NCBI GenBank assembly: GCA_017591395.1
Contig: WEDG01003240.1
Location: forward strand, 1 to 64,000
From: Schistocephalus solidus
Taxonomy: Eukaryota > Platyhelminthes > Cestoda > Diphyllobothriidea > Diphyllobothriidae
DNA: 64,000 bases
Direction of reading: 5' to 3'
Each line of letters starts with the position of its first letter. Position 1 is the stretch's first letter. Positions 44,516-57,480 of this stretch are shown here, piece by piece. A program made the translations under genes and the position numbers. Below the pieces are notes generated by a model, which saw only the letters and a program-made list of their open reading frames with translations, was not told the DNA's origin and ran no database searches.

Positions 44516-47500
44516 ATGCGAAAAATCCCCTCAGCACTCCTGTTATGGCTGTTTGTGTGTACCGTCTGTTTGGACGATAGTTTAGCACAGACTGAATCTT
44601 CCGCAATCGTTGCCACGACGCCCAATGCAGCAGAGCTGGAAGGTCTTGGTGGTCAAGAGAGCGACAGCCCAGAAGTAACTGCAACGGAAGGGGAAGTAGC
44701 GGTTCCTGCTACGTTGTGTAGCCCCTGTAACATAGTCGAAGGCGTTATTAACGATCCACCGCTGGAACAGACACAAGAAGTTATGCCTCACAGCACTCCT
44801 GCTGCACAATCTCCTCTACCCACTGTCACGAACGGACCTGGTGCCGGCATAACAAACGCAAATTTAGACAGCGTCACAGCTGATGCAATCTTGGAAAGAG
44901 GCCATAATTCGTCAACACAACCGCCTTTGATTTCTAAGACGATGGAGACGGATGCAAATTCGATGCTTTTCCTAGAACCTGAAGGAGAGGAAGCTGCCCA
45001 GGGTAAGAGCTCTTTGGATGAGAGTTCAGATAGCCTGGGCGATCTCCAAGGTGTGCCCGCAGAGTTGACGACAGCCGAGAGGAGTGAAACGGAGCCGACT
45101 GTTGCGCTGAATTTCTCACCGCAGAGTCATCAGCCAGATGGTCCCGTTATCGTATACGCCACGGATGAAGTTCTGCTGACCGTTGGCACTACGCCTTCAC
45201 ATCTAACTTTGCCTCAGAGAGCTGGTGAGGAAACTTCCTCAACTACTCTTGTAGACACTGCCCAACCTGCTGATGTAGCCGTGACTGCAGATACAACCGA
45301 TGGCAGTACATCCCCTCTGGGGGGATCCCATAGTTGTAACCGTTCAGGATATAGTAACCCCTGAAGGACAAACTAATGTTGACGAATCAACCATTCACGG
45401 GCCTAGTTCACTGTTGGAAGGCTCTTCGGTGGGGCCTGATATAAAAAGCCCAAGTCAAACTTTGCAACCACACATCAGTCGCGTGCCTACCCCAGAACAG
45501 ACAGATGTCATGACTGCGGAACTTGAAGATGCCACTCTAAGTACTGTTTTTTCTGATACACCTGACCCGGAGCTATCTTTTTTAACAACCCTTGAAGCCT
45601 TTAGATCCCAGAAAATGGAGTCATTGGCCCCTGTAGAACCTCTTACACACCAGCCTGGCATGGAAACAATGGATAGACTCACTTTACTGCCTGATATCCA
45701 AAGTGAAATTGAAGTGAACCCCTCGACCCAAACGACTCCGGCAGCTCTTGGCCCGACCAGTGGTGTGCAGAGCTCCACCACTAGCACTGGAACAATCAGA
45801 ATAATCACCGACTTCTCTTCGATACCGATAACTACTGTAGATCCCACAACGGCTGACCCAACAGTTGCGAGTGTCTCTTCATTATCATATACTGATGTTA
45901 CTTCAACAGTTCAGGAGTTCCAGCATTCTCAGCCAACTGAGGCAGCAGCAGCAGCATTCTCTACAACAGTGTTGGAAGGGAACATTTATTTATGGACAAC
46001 AGTAACAGATCTCGAGACGTCGCCATCTCTTAAAGTGATGCATTCTACGGCTGAGGCAGGCTCTGACGCACTAACAGAGGTTTTGCAAAGCACCGTGCAG
46101 ACTGAACCAGAGTCTATTGTTCCACTGACGTTGTCGTCTACATTCGAGAGCACACTGACTGATGACATTCAGCAGATCACATCTCAGCCGCCTTACATTC
46201 CAACATCTATGCAGCACCCTGAACCTGACACCAAGGTACCAAGTCTAGCGACTTCTGTGAGTCTTGGTTCGGATGGATCAACAATTCTGGAAATCAAAAG
46301 CTCCAGTCAATTTACCGAAATGCCAAAATCAGACATGATGCCTACGACCTTGAAACCTGCTCAGGAAAAAACGCTGGTCTCGGAAGTACAAACAGCCTTC
46401 ATGGCTGAATCCACGGCAGGCGTTTCTATGGTGCCAATAACAAGCCCGAGTGTGACGGCTGGATCTGCAGTTACATCCCTTACGGGCGGTTTGAATTCGG
46501 AACTTGTTACGAAAACGGAATCTATTTTACCTGCGACTTTAATTTCTTCCACACTTAGTTCAGTGGTCACTTTTGCAGGAACGTCACCTTCCCCTTCAAA
46601 ACTAGCTTTGCTTTCAAGCCCTATTAGTACGACTGTAAATGTAACACCAACAACTAGTGCCGCTTCTACCACCGAAATCGCGACTTCAGTAGCGATCTCG
46701 ATCGCCGAACAGCAACCAGCCGCTACAACACAATCTCCAACGACAACCATTAGTATGCCATCCTCGACGGTTGTGTTACCAAAGAATGACATCACATCAC
46801 TCAGTTCCTCTCCTGGAATACTAATAATGCCATCCACTCCTGACACAGAAACAACGACAGATGCACATGTTTCGTTAATGACAACATTGGTTTTGCCGGC
46901 CTTTTCAACGTCAGAAAATGCCACTTTTCTGCCGGAGAGTACTCCTAATGGGGCAACCTTAATACCTGAAGATGTTTTTCCACCGAGTACCGACAGTTTA
47001 CCAAGTTCAGTTGTTGTCTCAGATTTTGTTTTCCCTACGGTGAATTCAGCTACTTCTACAACATCCATACCAGCTGCAGTGGTTACCACAGTAGATGAAC
47101 AAGTCAGTTCCACTTCACCTATTCATTCAAGCACATACAGCACTTTGCAGCTGGCAGAGTTGCAAACTGTTAGCGGAACCGCTACAAAACCTCAAATCTC
47201 CACGGTAGAAACTGCAGAGACCCCCGCGGTTACGTCGGTCTCCCAAACATCCCCAATCCCAACTGAGGTAATCACGGTTCCTGTTGGCACGGAGACTACG
47301 GTTGTAACACAGATTCCCCCGACTCCCAGTAATGCTACCCACTTACACACGCCGCATACTACTCTGACAATGCCCACCAAACAAGCGACTGAGCAGCAAA
47401 TCACACCCAAAGTAGGCTTTACTACGCCCATGAAGATAAAACCCAAGGTGACTACAGAAGGAACGAAAGATGTGGTTGAAACTTCGCCATCAACTGCTGG

Positions 47501-48185
47501 TCCCTCTCCACTGATACCCGTCGTAACAGAGATATCGGAAATCACCCCGACAGTCCTTCCATACGATACTGTGGCACCAGTCATTTCCAGGGGCCTAAGT
47601 ATAGCCTCCGCGGTGTCAATGGGCCTCATAGTCATCTTTGTTAGTGTTCTTCTTTGCGTCTTAGCAGTTTCAGCGGTAGGTGGTTGGTTGGAATATCGCA
47701 AGAGGAAACGCAGCCGACGGCCCCAGGCGGTTAACCTGGTGCGAGTAGAGCGTGGAGGTTCGGAGGACTTTAGCGACGGCTGGACCAAGGGCAGAGGGCG
47801 GCAGCAGCAGCAGGCCTGGATGACCTGCCAGTCTGCAGCCCTGCAGCCGCCCTCCGGACCACGACAGGAGCCCCTCGGCAAGTTGGCGCGTCAGTGCAGC
47901 TGCAAGCGACGACGCCTGCTCTTTCCAGGTCGACACCATTCCCTCTGCATGCTTCACAGCGGAGTCAAGCAGACAGAGGAGCTGCGGGCTCTCCGTGTCA
48001 TCTCCCTCAGTGACGAGGATGAGGAGGCGATCAGCTCCGAATCGATGCTACTCTCGGGTATCGGCCGTAGGCGGGTGAGCGGGGCCTCTGACGTGGAACT
48101 GGCAGTGGAACAGGCGCCTGAGGCCAAATCGACGGGCAAATTCTCCCATACTCGAGACGGAAGACGGAGAAGCAAGCAGTGGTAA
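44516..48185 (+). CDS. Mucin-like type I membrane glycoprotein, frameshifted
   Basis: The frame from ATG 44,516 (to 45,364) and the frame ending at TAA 48,183 overlap only at 45,300-45,364, across a G6 run at 45,319-45,324. With one base less, they form one product of about 1,220 residues. Residues 1-25 are a signal peptide (SALLLWLFVCTVCLDDSLA). About 1,000 residues of Ser/Thr/Pro/Val-rich ectodomain follow, with scattered N-glycosylation sites such as NATF and NATH and almost no cysteine. A helix (GLIVIFVSVLLCVLAVSAV) lies near residue 1,040, then RKRKRSRR as stop-transfer. The cytoplasmic tail of about 190 residues has a Cys/basic stretch (CSCKRRR) and an acidic Ser cluster (SLSDEDEEAISSES) suited to casein kinase 2. 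The layout says heavily O-glycosylated surface protein, such as tegument glycocalyx; that role is inference. No intron is seen in 3.7 kb, unlike its neighbours. No homologue is recognised. The opposite-strand frames are shadows. Confidence 0.82.
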
Positions 48186-51100
48186 AAAGAAGTGGCTTTT
48201 CATCGATGAAGTATAAAGGTCCGGTATGGAGCCCCTGCTTTTACTTTTTGTCATCCTTCCTTCGCAACCCAGCCCCACATTATTTCACGTAGACGGATGG
48301 AAATATGCGGTTACTATATTGCATTAATTATTGGATTGCACGCGTTTGAATGGAAGTTGGAAGCACAATTTTAATGTATGTTCGGACGCTTGTCCTACAT
48401 GGTGTTTTAGTTACAACTTTGGATAAAGGCTTTTTTAATTGCAAACAATTGTTCTTTCCTATATTTTTATTTTGGATAAAACCCTGAGTGAAGTCCAATT
48501 CTCTTGTTATAAGCAACATGCGCGTGAACGGGAACATGAACCGAAAGGAGTTTGGGATTTAAATCCTCTTTACCGACACTTTGCTTTCATCCACGCTGTA
48601 CGGGATCTCCTGAACAACCTTAATTCACATTAAGAGCTGATTGAAACTGTCTGTGGCATCGGAAATAAGAATAGAGTTTTATTTTACGCAAGACCTCGTA
48701 CCACACAAAATCATCGTGACGTAAGATTCTACAGTGCTATGATCGAATCGAATCAGTTTTTGAAAGATGAGATTTCGCTAACACTCGTTGCATTCACCAG
48801 ACTTTACAATTTCAGAAATTGAAGCTTAAATAAAGTTACCAACCTTTGAATTGAAAATATGAATGAATTTATATATCATACGAAAGGTTTTCACACTTGA
48901 GATTTCACTGTTATGTGTTACGAGCAAATACTAGAACCACAGTGACATCAGTTGGACAAGAAGTGTCGTCAAATCAACTGAACAATGCCAGTAGACTTTA
49001 GCACATTTTAAAATAAAAGGTATCTGAATAATGTAAGCATTTTTGGGCTTCGCTGAATATAGAAGAAGAAGAACATAGCTGAAATCCATAGAAGATTTGT
49101 ATTTATGAGGTTTCGTAGCTTCAATTAAAGAAATATTCATCGAGTAAATGACAAGAGAAATGGTCTTTGATAGGTCTACCGTCGACGGGGTAATGCGGTT
49201 GACCTCATAATTAATATGTCTTCATTTGTAAAGACGACGGGTGGTCTCTGAAACCTAGAGAAGATCAATATTGCTTTAAACTGTCATTGACTTTCCCACC
49301 TTCCATATCATTTCGCGGAGATTTGCTTTCGGCTCGTTGAATCTTGTGTCCTGCCTACAGTTGGGTGACTCGTTTACGCTGGGGCAAGTTCCGCCATCTG
49401 GTTGAACTCCAGGTCATGTTTTATGTGTGCAAAGCACTAACAAATGCTCCAATATATATCAAAATATTAATAAAACGCCTAATGCAATACCCACCACGTT
49501 CAAATGTCACGCAACCACTGAAAATAAGTCACTCGTTTAAAAAGTATAATAAAGGCAAGCTCGGGGATTGGTAGTTCATTCATCTGATTGTGTGATTCTT
49601 CATGCGAGCCGATCGCCAATAAATAAGGAAGCTGTGTAACTCAGGGCAAATAAAGCTTACATTTGTCGGGACTGACCTTAACCTGCATCATTGACTTCTT
49701 CGCGTAGCGCTTGATATGCGGAAAGCAGATCAATAGTCTCTGAATGGAGTTCTCGGTCGAGTACCAAGGTTTTTTGCACTAGGTAAGAAATTCGGTCTTC
49801 CGAATGCTCCAGAATCTCACACACGCGAGAGTGAATCTATGCTGTGGCAGGGACGCATGGGTAGCTACTGAGGGAAGTTTAGATTTTCGTCTCACAGAGA
49901 TCATGAAATCGTTTAATCCCTTATGGACCTTTTTTTCCCGCTTCGCAAGCACTGTTGTTTGACCTCAATCACACTCTATCCGGCAAATGAAACCGGATTG
50001 CTGATTGATGGCAACTGGGTCCCTAGGGTGCATTAATGTTGTTTCTAGTCTGTAAAACGATACCAATCCCAAATTCGCTAACCAATCTAACTAATACTTC
50101 AAACACGTCAGTAGTTTAAGATATTGCTCGCCAACGTTTCCATTCTGACTGCTCCCTGGCGTCTTGTCTACATTTTTATGAATAAACTGTCAGGGTATCT
50201 CTTTATTGCAAAACGTTCTGTAGAAATGGACTCTCGCCCTTAATGTTTTGCTATTTGGACTGCATTTCTACGAGGCGCAACTGCTTTTTGGTGAAAAGTT
50301 TGTGCTTGCTATGAAAACAGAGAATGTTGAGATATTTTTGGCTTTTCTAAAAGCCGTTGGTTTCAGTGCCCGACCACCGTTTTCTTCCTGCATTATGCAC
50401 TCAATCTCTGAGGAGCTGGAGTACAGATATCACATGAATTCGCAATACTTTCTCGATTGAAAATGGCAAGTGTGTCATCAGCTTATAGTACTTTATAATC
50501 ATGGTCGATAAAGGTAAACATTATGTGCCTGCAGTCTTTGCGATACGGTCTCACTGGTCAGAATGGACAACGGTAACCCCTATCGGTTTAACCTTTGTTC
50601 GTTAGTCAGTTTTTCCATTTAAGGTGAAGAAGAGCTCAATAAAACACTTTAAGAGATCGATAAGCTGCCCAATTTTTCCTTTAGATATGAAGATTAAAGT
50701 AATTGGGACATGTTTAGCGATTACTTCAGAGTATTCACATATGCGTGGATATTGTCAGTGGGCTTAAACGGGGGAAAGCGTGGTTGCAGATTTACTGTGT
50801 TTTGTAGTACAAAATATCGCAGGTTTACTTCATCAGATATGACACATCTTAAACTGTCTCTACTTTGGATTTTGTATTCAAGTCGGTTCCTACGTAACAT
50901 TTCTGTGAAGAAATGTCATGCTTAGTTCATGAAAACTGCTTTATACATCTTAACAGAGAAGAGTTTTCATACACACGAGGGCTTTAAGCATATACAATTC
51001 AATGCACTTTCAAAAAGACATTCTTTGTTGTTGAGTTTACTGGTGAAAAGTATTATGAATTGTACTAAACGCCCACTGCTAAACTAGATTTCGGCTGTAA

Positions 51101-51200
51101 ACTATCTAGCCTTTTGTTACCCATTACATATGAGTGCATGCAGCTTTGCTCCTTTAACAGGCAACACGTGGGATGCGGTAGACCAACAGTGAGGCCAGAT
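48186..51200. other. Intergenic downstream of the mucin-like gene
   Basis: No supported gene. Short plus-strand frames at 50,248-50,460 (LLFGEKFVLAMKTENVEIFL) and 50,710-50,925 are unrecognised. The interval is AT-rich, without the window's main repeat families. Confidence 0.4.
48829..48834 (+). terminator. Possible poly(A) signal of the mucin-like gene
   Basis: AATAAA lies about 640 bp after the stop codon; no nearer canonical copy was noticed. It is position-based only. Confidence 0.3.
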
Positions 51201-51745
51201 CAGAACATGACGCGTTGTTCACAGTACTCACTCGTAAGAATGCCTTTCATGGGTGGTTGATGGAGAGGGATTGTTTCCTGCCTAGGTGCAGGCCCACGCC
51301 ATGACAGTCACTTTCACCCAATCCCCGCATAAGCTTGCTGACTGGGTCCGATAGTGAACAAGAGTTGACAGCGTGATCGGATATGAGGACCGCGTCACAA
51401 TGGCACTCATTATAAACGATCAAACGCACCTGTATACTATCGCGCATTACTAAAAATGGGGAGACGATAGGATGCCAACAGACGGAGTAATTCGATCCTC
51501 TGGGGATGGAGAGGCAGGCTGCAATGGCTCTTTACCAATATGAGCTTTATGGCGCTCCCACTCAGCTGGGATGAGAGTTGCCTCCTTTTGACTGAGAATG
51601 CCTGACCAGATGCGGGATGCACGCGTTGACGGATGCTTCAACTTTGTTAGGCACTGCTCCTAATCACTCCAGTTCCTTGACTCTGGCAGGATGTCAGACT
51701 CAGTTGGGCGAGGAAGGTGTGAGTACGGTAGATGCAGAGCAAATG
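51200..51745. repeat. Family C fragment, mixed
   Basis: 51,450-51,640 (minus strand) reads the 'WE-HK-H--KEPLQP' block also present at about 40,780-40,830. 51,690-51,745 (plus) reads 'gaggaaggtgtgagtacgg', 'tagatgcagagcaa' as in the array. The middle is diverged. Confidence 0.5.
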
Positions 51746-52084
51746 TCTGGTAACTAAGAAAATTTCACTTCTATTTTACGGTCCATTCAAACCCAATCTG
51801 CCATGGTTCACACAGCAGTCATCGGCGGTAATTACTGGTTAAATATCGTGTGTGTGTATGACTGAGTGAAAAAAGCATGCCTGTTTATGTGGTACTAAAG
51901 CGGTTTGATGCTTTAGTGTTTCAAAAAAATAAATGCATTCCCGAGGCGAGTTTAACATTGCGTCTCACAGTACTTAAAGGGCGTTATAAATGCTGATTTA
52001 TCGCTGTCTGTGCGGGTCGTTCTGGTGGATGATGTGCTTGCACTCATGATCATCATTAATGTTTCCGTCCCGTTTGAGAGCGAC

Positions 52085-52590
52085 AAATGTTCAATTCAGT
52101 TCAGTTTTATCAAGGGTAAGGTAGGTAAGGCCTTTAAACTCCCTATTAGTTACAATACCATTGCAAAATAATCACTTTGCGGGGTATCTGACGAAACAAT
52201 AATAAAAACAATAATAAAATAATATTACTAAAAACTGAGAGCAGTATGCTTTATAGCATGTTACTTTGTGGATGGGGAATGACAAGCGGAAAATGTTCTA
52301 GTTTCTGATGTTGTGGTGGTACAGAGGGCTGTACTGATCAAAATTCCGCTTAAAGTGTCAGCGGATTGGTTATGGTGATGTCCTCAGACAGCAATCCAGG
52401 CTGGAGAAGAAAAATCTTCTTGCATCCAGTCTTGCCCTATTCACAATAAGTTTGAGAGGATGTCCTCTCAAATTAGTGGTAATGACCAACTGGAAGAAGT
52501 CGCCGGATGCAAGGTAACAATCCTAACCCCATAGCATGCGAAACGCTAGTTTTGTCGATGTGAAACCTCTCGACACTCTATTTCATTTGC
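52085..52590 (-). mobile_element. CR1/jockey-like LINE 3' fragment, inverted
   Basis: On the minus strand it carries the same C-terminal coding remnant as 7.7-8.2 kb ('ggcgacttcttccagttggt' followed by 'gagaggacatcctctcaaa', then the 'ttgatcagtacagccctctg' block). The 3' UTR ends at 52,090 in 'aactgaactgaatt' (reverse-complemented). It is 5'-truncated and broken. Confidence 0.7.
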
Positions 52591-52619
52591 ACAGTTCCAC
52601 CCTTGTTTAGTCTACGAGC

Positions 52620-52800
52620 CCCATTCTAAGCGTCCACATGCAACCTGCGCTCACACTCGTCAGCATGGAAGCCCAGTCCATGGGTTAGCATATGCCGTGG
52701 AATCCCATTAGCTGGCTGCCGCCGGCGAGCAAGTCAGAAATGGCCATTCAAGTTTCCCTTATCTTTGTCGCTAATGTCATTTGGCTCTGCATTACAAAAC
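52620..52800 (+). mobile_element. SINE fragment, diverged
   Basis: The head is weak ('cccagtccatgggttagcat'). The core is clear: 'aagtcagaaatggccattca', 'agtttcccttatctttgtcg'. Confidence 0.6.
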
Positions 52801-54540
52801 GTTTGCTGCCATTATAGATCAGAGATTAAATGACTGGCACAAAATGTCGGCCTCGAAGTGATCGATTTTTATTAAATAACTGCCTCGGCCACCGAAGGGA
52901 TGTTATTCATCTTGACGGCCGCTAGCGTTACGCTCTTTCACTTCAGTAGTGGGTGCTTTTTAGCCTGCCATTTCTTCTGTTGGGTGCAACGTGGGCCTTT
53001 TTGTTCACATTTCTTGAGTTTGATGTGACCAGCGGCCGTCAAAGTAAAAAATAAAATCCAAAATAATGCCGAGGCAGCGAATAAGAAAAGATCGCTGTGT
53101 CTATGGCTGAAAAATTTGATCAGTCATTCAAAACTCTGATCGATATTGATATTTAACGATTTGATAATGGCGAACCGTCCAAGCTCTTAGAAATTTCAGC
53201 TAGAATTGAAACCTGTTCCGGAGTGCAATTTAGAAGTTCACTACCTGTAGTAGTAATTTTCGGAGAGGGAGAACATCTGTTGATGTTAACACACATCTTC
53301 GCATGCTTTTCTTAAGTGCAATTAATTTTTGCAAAGGTTTGAAAATTTCAACTAACTTTCCTGGAAGTGTGTTGTTGATATGGCAATGCATCTCGCCTTC
53401 AAGAGAAGATAGCCCACTACTGCTTTCATGTTATTGTCTTCAAATATCAATGCTCTATTTATATGAAGTTCTTTAGTTGGGATTGTTAAGAGGAAAGTAG
53501 AAAGGATGAAAATGCTAAAATAATACTCATGACAGAGAGCATATTTATTTTTCACATCGGATTTATCAGTAACTGTTGCCACCAAAGCGTGCCTAAACGT
53601 AAAATATCTCGCACGTTCGAGCAGTAAGAACTTATTTGTGCAAATATACTATAACCAACCAGTATTTAAGTAGGTTAATTTGTATTTTAGGAAACTAATT
53701 TTTTAAAAATTAACTAAATTTATTTATCATTTATCAAAACAAGATAACATTCAGCCATTTTGATTTTTCAAAGCATAAACGGAGGTTTAAATTCATCTCG
53801 GTTAACGACAATTGACGATCGATGAGAGATCGTGTGTGAAGGGTATTTTGTAAAATTGCCTATCCCCAATTAATTAGAAAGTTTTATTGGTAAAAGCTTA
53901 AAGAAATAGCATAAGAACAGAAAAGGTTTAAATGATCTTTGATGATTTATATTAAAATAAACTAGGAAGTAAAAGAGCACACAATGAGTTTTACCATAAC
54001 AACAAAATATAATTCTTTCTGTATGCTTGTGTACAAAAGATTTTAAGCCAAATTTTAAATTCGCAACAGGTTTGGTTTACAGTCCGTGGAAGGCTGAAGA
54101 CACCATGGAGCAGCTATCCTTCGGATTGTGTAGTACGATGATGTATGTTCATGTGACTGCTCACTCGCCCAGGAACATTAAGCCTTAACTGGTGTTTTGT
54201 AGTTTGTCTTGTCTGAAGTATGTTCAACAGATTTCAGAAACATGAACCAAAATTAACCTACTCACAGCAGCTGAACACTTGCCGGTAATTTACAAACACA
54301 TGCATTGATGACTGTTATAAGTGCTAGATTGAATGCTTGTATTAATAGAAGTTCAGATGCTCATTATATCCGTCATAAATTAAATAACGATAAGTAAAAA
54401 ATACGCATTTGAATTAGTAAAAATCCATAAGAAAACTTGAGCGTAAATTATGTTAGGGTGGTTAACTCTCTTTTAACACTATTTTGCAATTTTCATGACT
54501 TCAGCGATCGTGATTAATTTTGTCCATCGTGTGCTCCGCA
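52801..54540. other. AT-rich intergenic
   Basis: No supported gene or repeat. The 77-codon minus-strand frame at 53,352-53,585 is unrecognised. Confidence 0.45.
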
Positions 54541-55240
54541 GTATGGCAGGCGCAGGAAAGGTGACTGTGAGTGAATGCGTTTAGTATAAAAGTAGCCTTA
54601 CGCAGCATCTAGGGCACTCTCACCTCCTCCACTGTTCTCAGCATGGTTTCACAAAAAAGTAAGAAGACCGGACGCGGGATCGAATGGTATGGCTGAAAAA
54701 GTTAAAAGGTGCGTCTTTGAGTGCCACACAGTTTGATCTGCGCACAATGAACAGGATTTCACAAAATCAACAGAGGAACGTCTCAGGTCTCAACTGAGTG
54801 GAAGTGCCGTAGATGTGACAGTATGTAGGAGTAATTGCAGTCTGTCTTTCCGTCCTGATTGGAGGAAAACAAATTATCATATCAATTGAACACCTTTCAA
54901 GTTATAGCATTCAGCGAACTGTTCTGGTTAAAATGCGTGTCAGAGGCATATATGCTGAGTGCCATTAGGGCACGGTCCCTAGAGTCAATCTCACTCTCTT
55001 TTCTTTTTCCTAGTCAGCAGTCCACTTTCCAAAGCAGTCAACCATCTGATGGTGCGAGTGAGCACAAGTGTCTAACAAAGTTCAACAGTCCATGTAGCCC
55101 TGTTATACACCACCTGATCCAACCCCCCCTCACGTAACACCTCAGGTTTCCACACAACAGGGAGGGGTGTGTTGCTCAACTAGCGCGTGAATTAGACGGC
55201 CATAGTTATCACATATAAAGGCAACCAGTGACCACACGTT
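54541..55240. repeat. Family C fragments
   Basis: 'gggcactctcacctcctcca' to 'agtaagaagaccggacgcgg' (54,610-54,680), 'gagtggaagtgccgtagatg' (54,797-54,816), and a second piece at 54,960-55,240 ('caatctcactctc', 'cacatataaaggcaacc'). They match the minus-strand unit at 40.4-40.9 kb in part. Confidence 0.45.
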
Positions 55241-55259
55241 GAAGTTACCTAAGAGGCAT

Positions 55260-56050
55260 TTGTTCTGTGCCCGTTGAGAGTGATGTGGCATGGGTTCGTG
55301 TATGGCGCATGTGTTGGTGGGGGAGATGTCTGATGATGGAATTTGGTCTTTATTTATTTACCACAGAAAAGCACAGCGGCACATGTGGCCTCCTAGGCCC
55401 GTGTGGTGGGGAAGTATGTGGGGGCATTGCTGCCAGCTAATATGAATACAATGGATGTAAGTTCGTGTACATGGGCTTGGTTTTACAGACTCAGTGCACT
55501 GTATTCATGACTGATCGACCGGACCAATGCCTGCTGTGTATGCGCAGTGGACTAGATATGAAGATAAATGATGTGTTGGTGGTGATGCTGATTTTAGTGA
55601 TGAATGGCATGCTAATAGTGCTGGATATGTGGTCAGTGTCTTATGCGCAAGGTGAGTTTGGCATGTCCACATTGCGGTGAATTCCGTTGTCATGGTTGCG
55701 CATATGGCCGTATGCGGCGTCTACGTGTGCGTGTTAAGTGTGGGAATTTCTAGCGAGTACGTTGGATGCACTCCACAACCTCAGGCATTGGTTCGTCAGG
55801 CAATGTGCAAAGGACTCACATATGACCGACCAGGCCGGTGCGTGATGTGAATATGCGATCGCAACGAGGAACGTGTGTAAATACGTCAAAATTACTAGGT
55901 GGGAAGGCAGTCATAACTAACAGGGCGGCGGTTCTTATCTCACTGGTAGTAGAAATGGGAGAGGTGGTCGTCTCAGGGATGATGGAGGCAGGTGTAAAGC
56001 TGTTCGTCGTTGTGTGCATCGTGCGGGTTGCGGTAAGAGGTTTGATGGAG
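55260..56050 (-). mobile_element. RTE/jockey-type LINE zinc-finger tail and 3' UTR, inverted
   Basis: The minus strand reads a Thr/Ser/Pro-rich tail followed by CDRIFTSRTGLVGHM (about 55,816-55,870), then further down a weaker YGHMRNHDNGIHR. These correspond to the tail FRARIGLVGHLRTQC of the 63.7 kb LINE. Several stops and frame changes make it dead. It probably represents the extreme 3' end of an insertion. Confidence 0.7.
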
Positions 56051-57050
56051 GAAGTTGCGGGTACATTAAGCGGATTTGTTATTTTTTGTTATACTGAGTC
56101 TGAAGATGCTCGATGTGTCCCCTCCATATGCAGAACCCCCGTCGACTCTGGGGACACGATGGTATAGTTCGAACATTGATATTGCAGGTCGGAGGCACCT
56201 AAGACATGCACACTGTTTTTGCTTTTGGTACTGACGATATATTTGGACTCCTGGGTGTTCGCGAAAACCCATGGAAATGTCACCATCAAATGGCTGCATA
56301 GGGTGTCATTAGCTATCCATCCACACAGCTTGGCTGCTTATCGTAAGTCGATTATAAGTTTCAAATTGCTTTTGATTTAGATTCGTTCCGAGGCTTCCGT
56401 GTTCGGGTTTCTGTTTTGCCACCTTGGTTTCAGGAGTAGCTGGAAGTGGCCAAGTAAGAAGGGATTGAGATGCCTGGCCTGTTTAATGGAAATTATTTAT
56501 ACCTCCAATCCGTTAGGCTTTGAAGATTAACATTATTATTAGTAAAACAATGCTGAATTTTTGCGATTAGGAACAAATAGCAAAGAACGCTATGATGTGG
56601 TTTTCTGAAATGTTGTAGCATGTGGATAAATATATCAGCAACAAAAAGGAAGAAATGCTCGCATTAAACAAAAAAATACCAAACACAGACGATACTACAT
56701 ACAGAGTCTCCTGCCTTGGCACTTTTGTATTTGCTTATTAACGGTTCCACAAAATTGTTATTGGCCCCTAATTACTTCGTATCAGCGATTTTGTGTACCA
56801 ATAAATCAAAATTTAGAAAATCCATGAAAATACTGCAATTGGGCTAGAATATTTAAGTTGTTTAGCATTTAAATGTGAAATCAATGATTAAACCTTCTGA
56901 AACTGAACATCTACTGTTTCCTGGCAGTAAAAAACAACGTCTCTGAGGTTTAAGAATGAATGCGAACGTTCGAGTCCCAGAAGATAGCATGAAAAATACG
57001 AAGACTGTTCGAACCCTGGGACAATTTGTTTACTATTCTAAGATTGCAAG
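56051..57050. other. Intergenic with one curious minus-strand frame
   Basis: A minus-strand frame at 56,089-56,289 (ASDLQYQCSNYTIVSPESTG) reads like protein but has no recognised family. The remainder is AT-rich. Confidence 0.35.
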
Positions 57051-57480
57051 CTCCTACAGGAGTCCATATTCAGAGACAACAACAGCAGTGAACAAAGCGA
57101 CAATTGTAGGGTGGGTACAAGCCAATCAATGCTCATTGAAGCAAGCGTGGAGGTGGCTGCGCAGGGCTCTCTAGGCCGACACCGAATCGATACATCAATT
57201 GATTTAGTTCCTATCGGTAGATTAGTTTTTACTCAATTATAGACCCATCTTGTTTCCGGTGTGTCAATTATATTGACGGCTGCAAAGTTAAACAAATGGC
57301 CGTTTCGTAGGTGAGGCCCGAAACTTGTGACAATTCATTGCCCCATCGAACCGCTAAGTTGCGTTCATGTGTGTGCAGTCCCAGCATGCGTTCAGTCTGA
57401 TCTTTGTAATTACAAGAACAGTTTGGGTATTGGATGCAATATACTATCCAATATTGCGTCATGGGGTTTCCTCGGTCCAC
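57050..57480 (-). mobile_element. Second PLE family, GIY-YIG fragment
   Basis: On the minus strand, WIVYCIQYPNCSCNYKDQTE followed by RMLGLHTHERNLAVRWGNEL and LSQVSGLTYET matches the start of PLE GIY-YIG endonucleases (GIVYxIxCxxCxxxYVGQTxR...HExxxAVRxGD). The YIG part is mutated (NYKDQT). The downstream part, toward 57,050, is broken. It probably belongs to the same lineage as the 29.9-30.2 kb fragment, since the two cover complementary parts of one domain. Confidence 0.6.

Noticed and set aside
45455..47957. Several long minus-strand frames (130-250 codons) opposite the mucin-like gene
   Set aside because: They are shadows of a Thr/Ser/Val-rich coding strand, which has few stops in antisense; they have no start context, domains or splice support.
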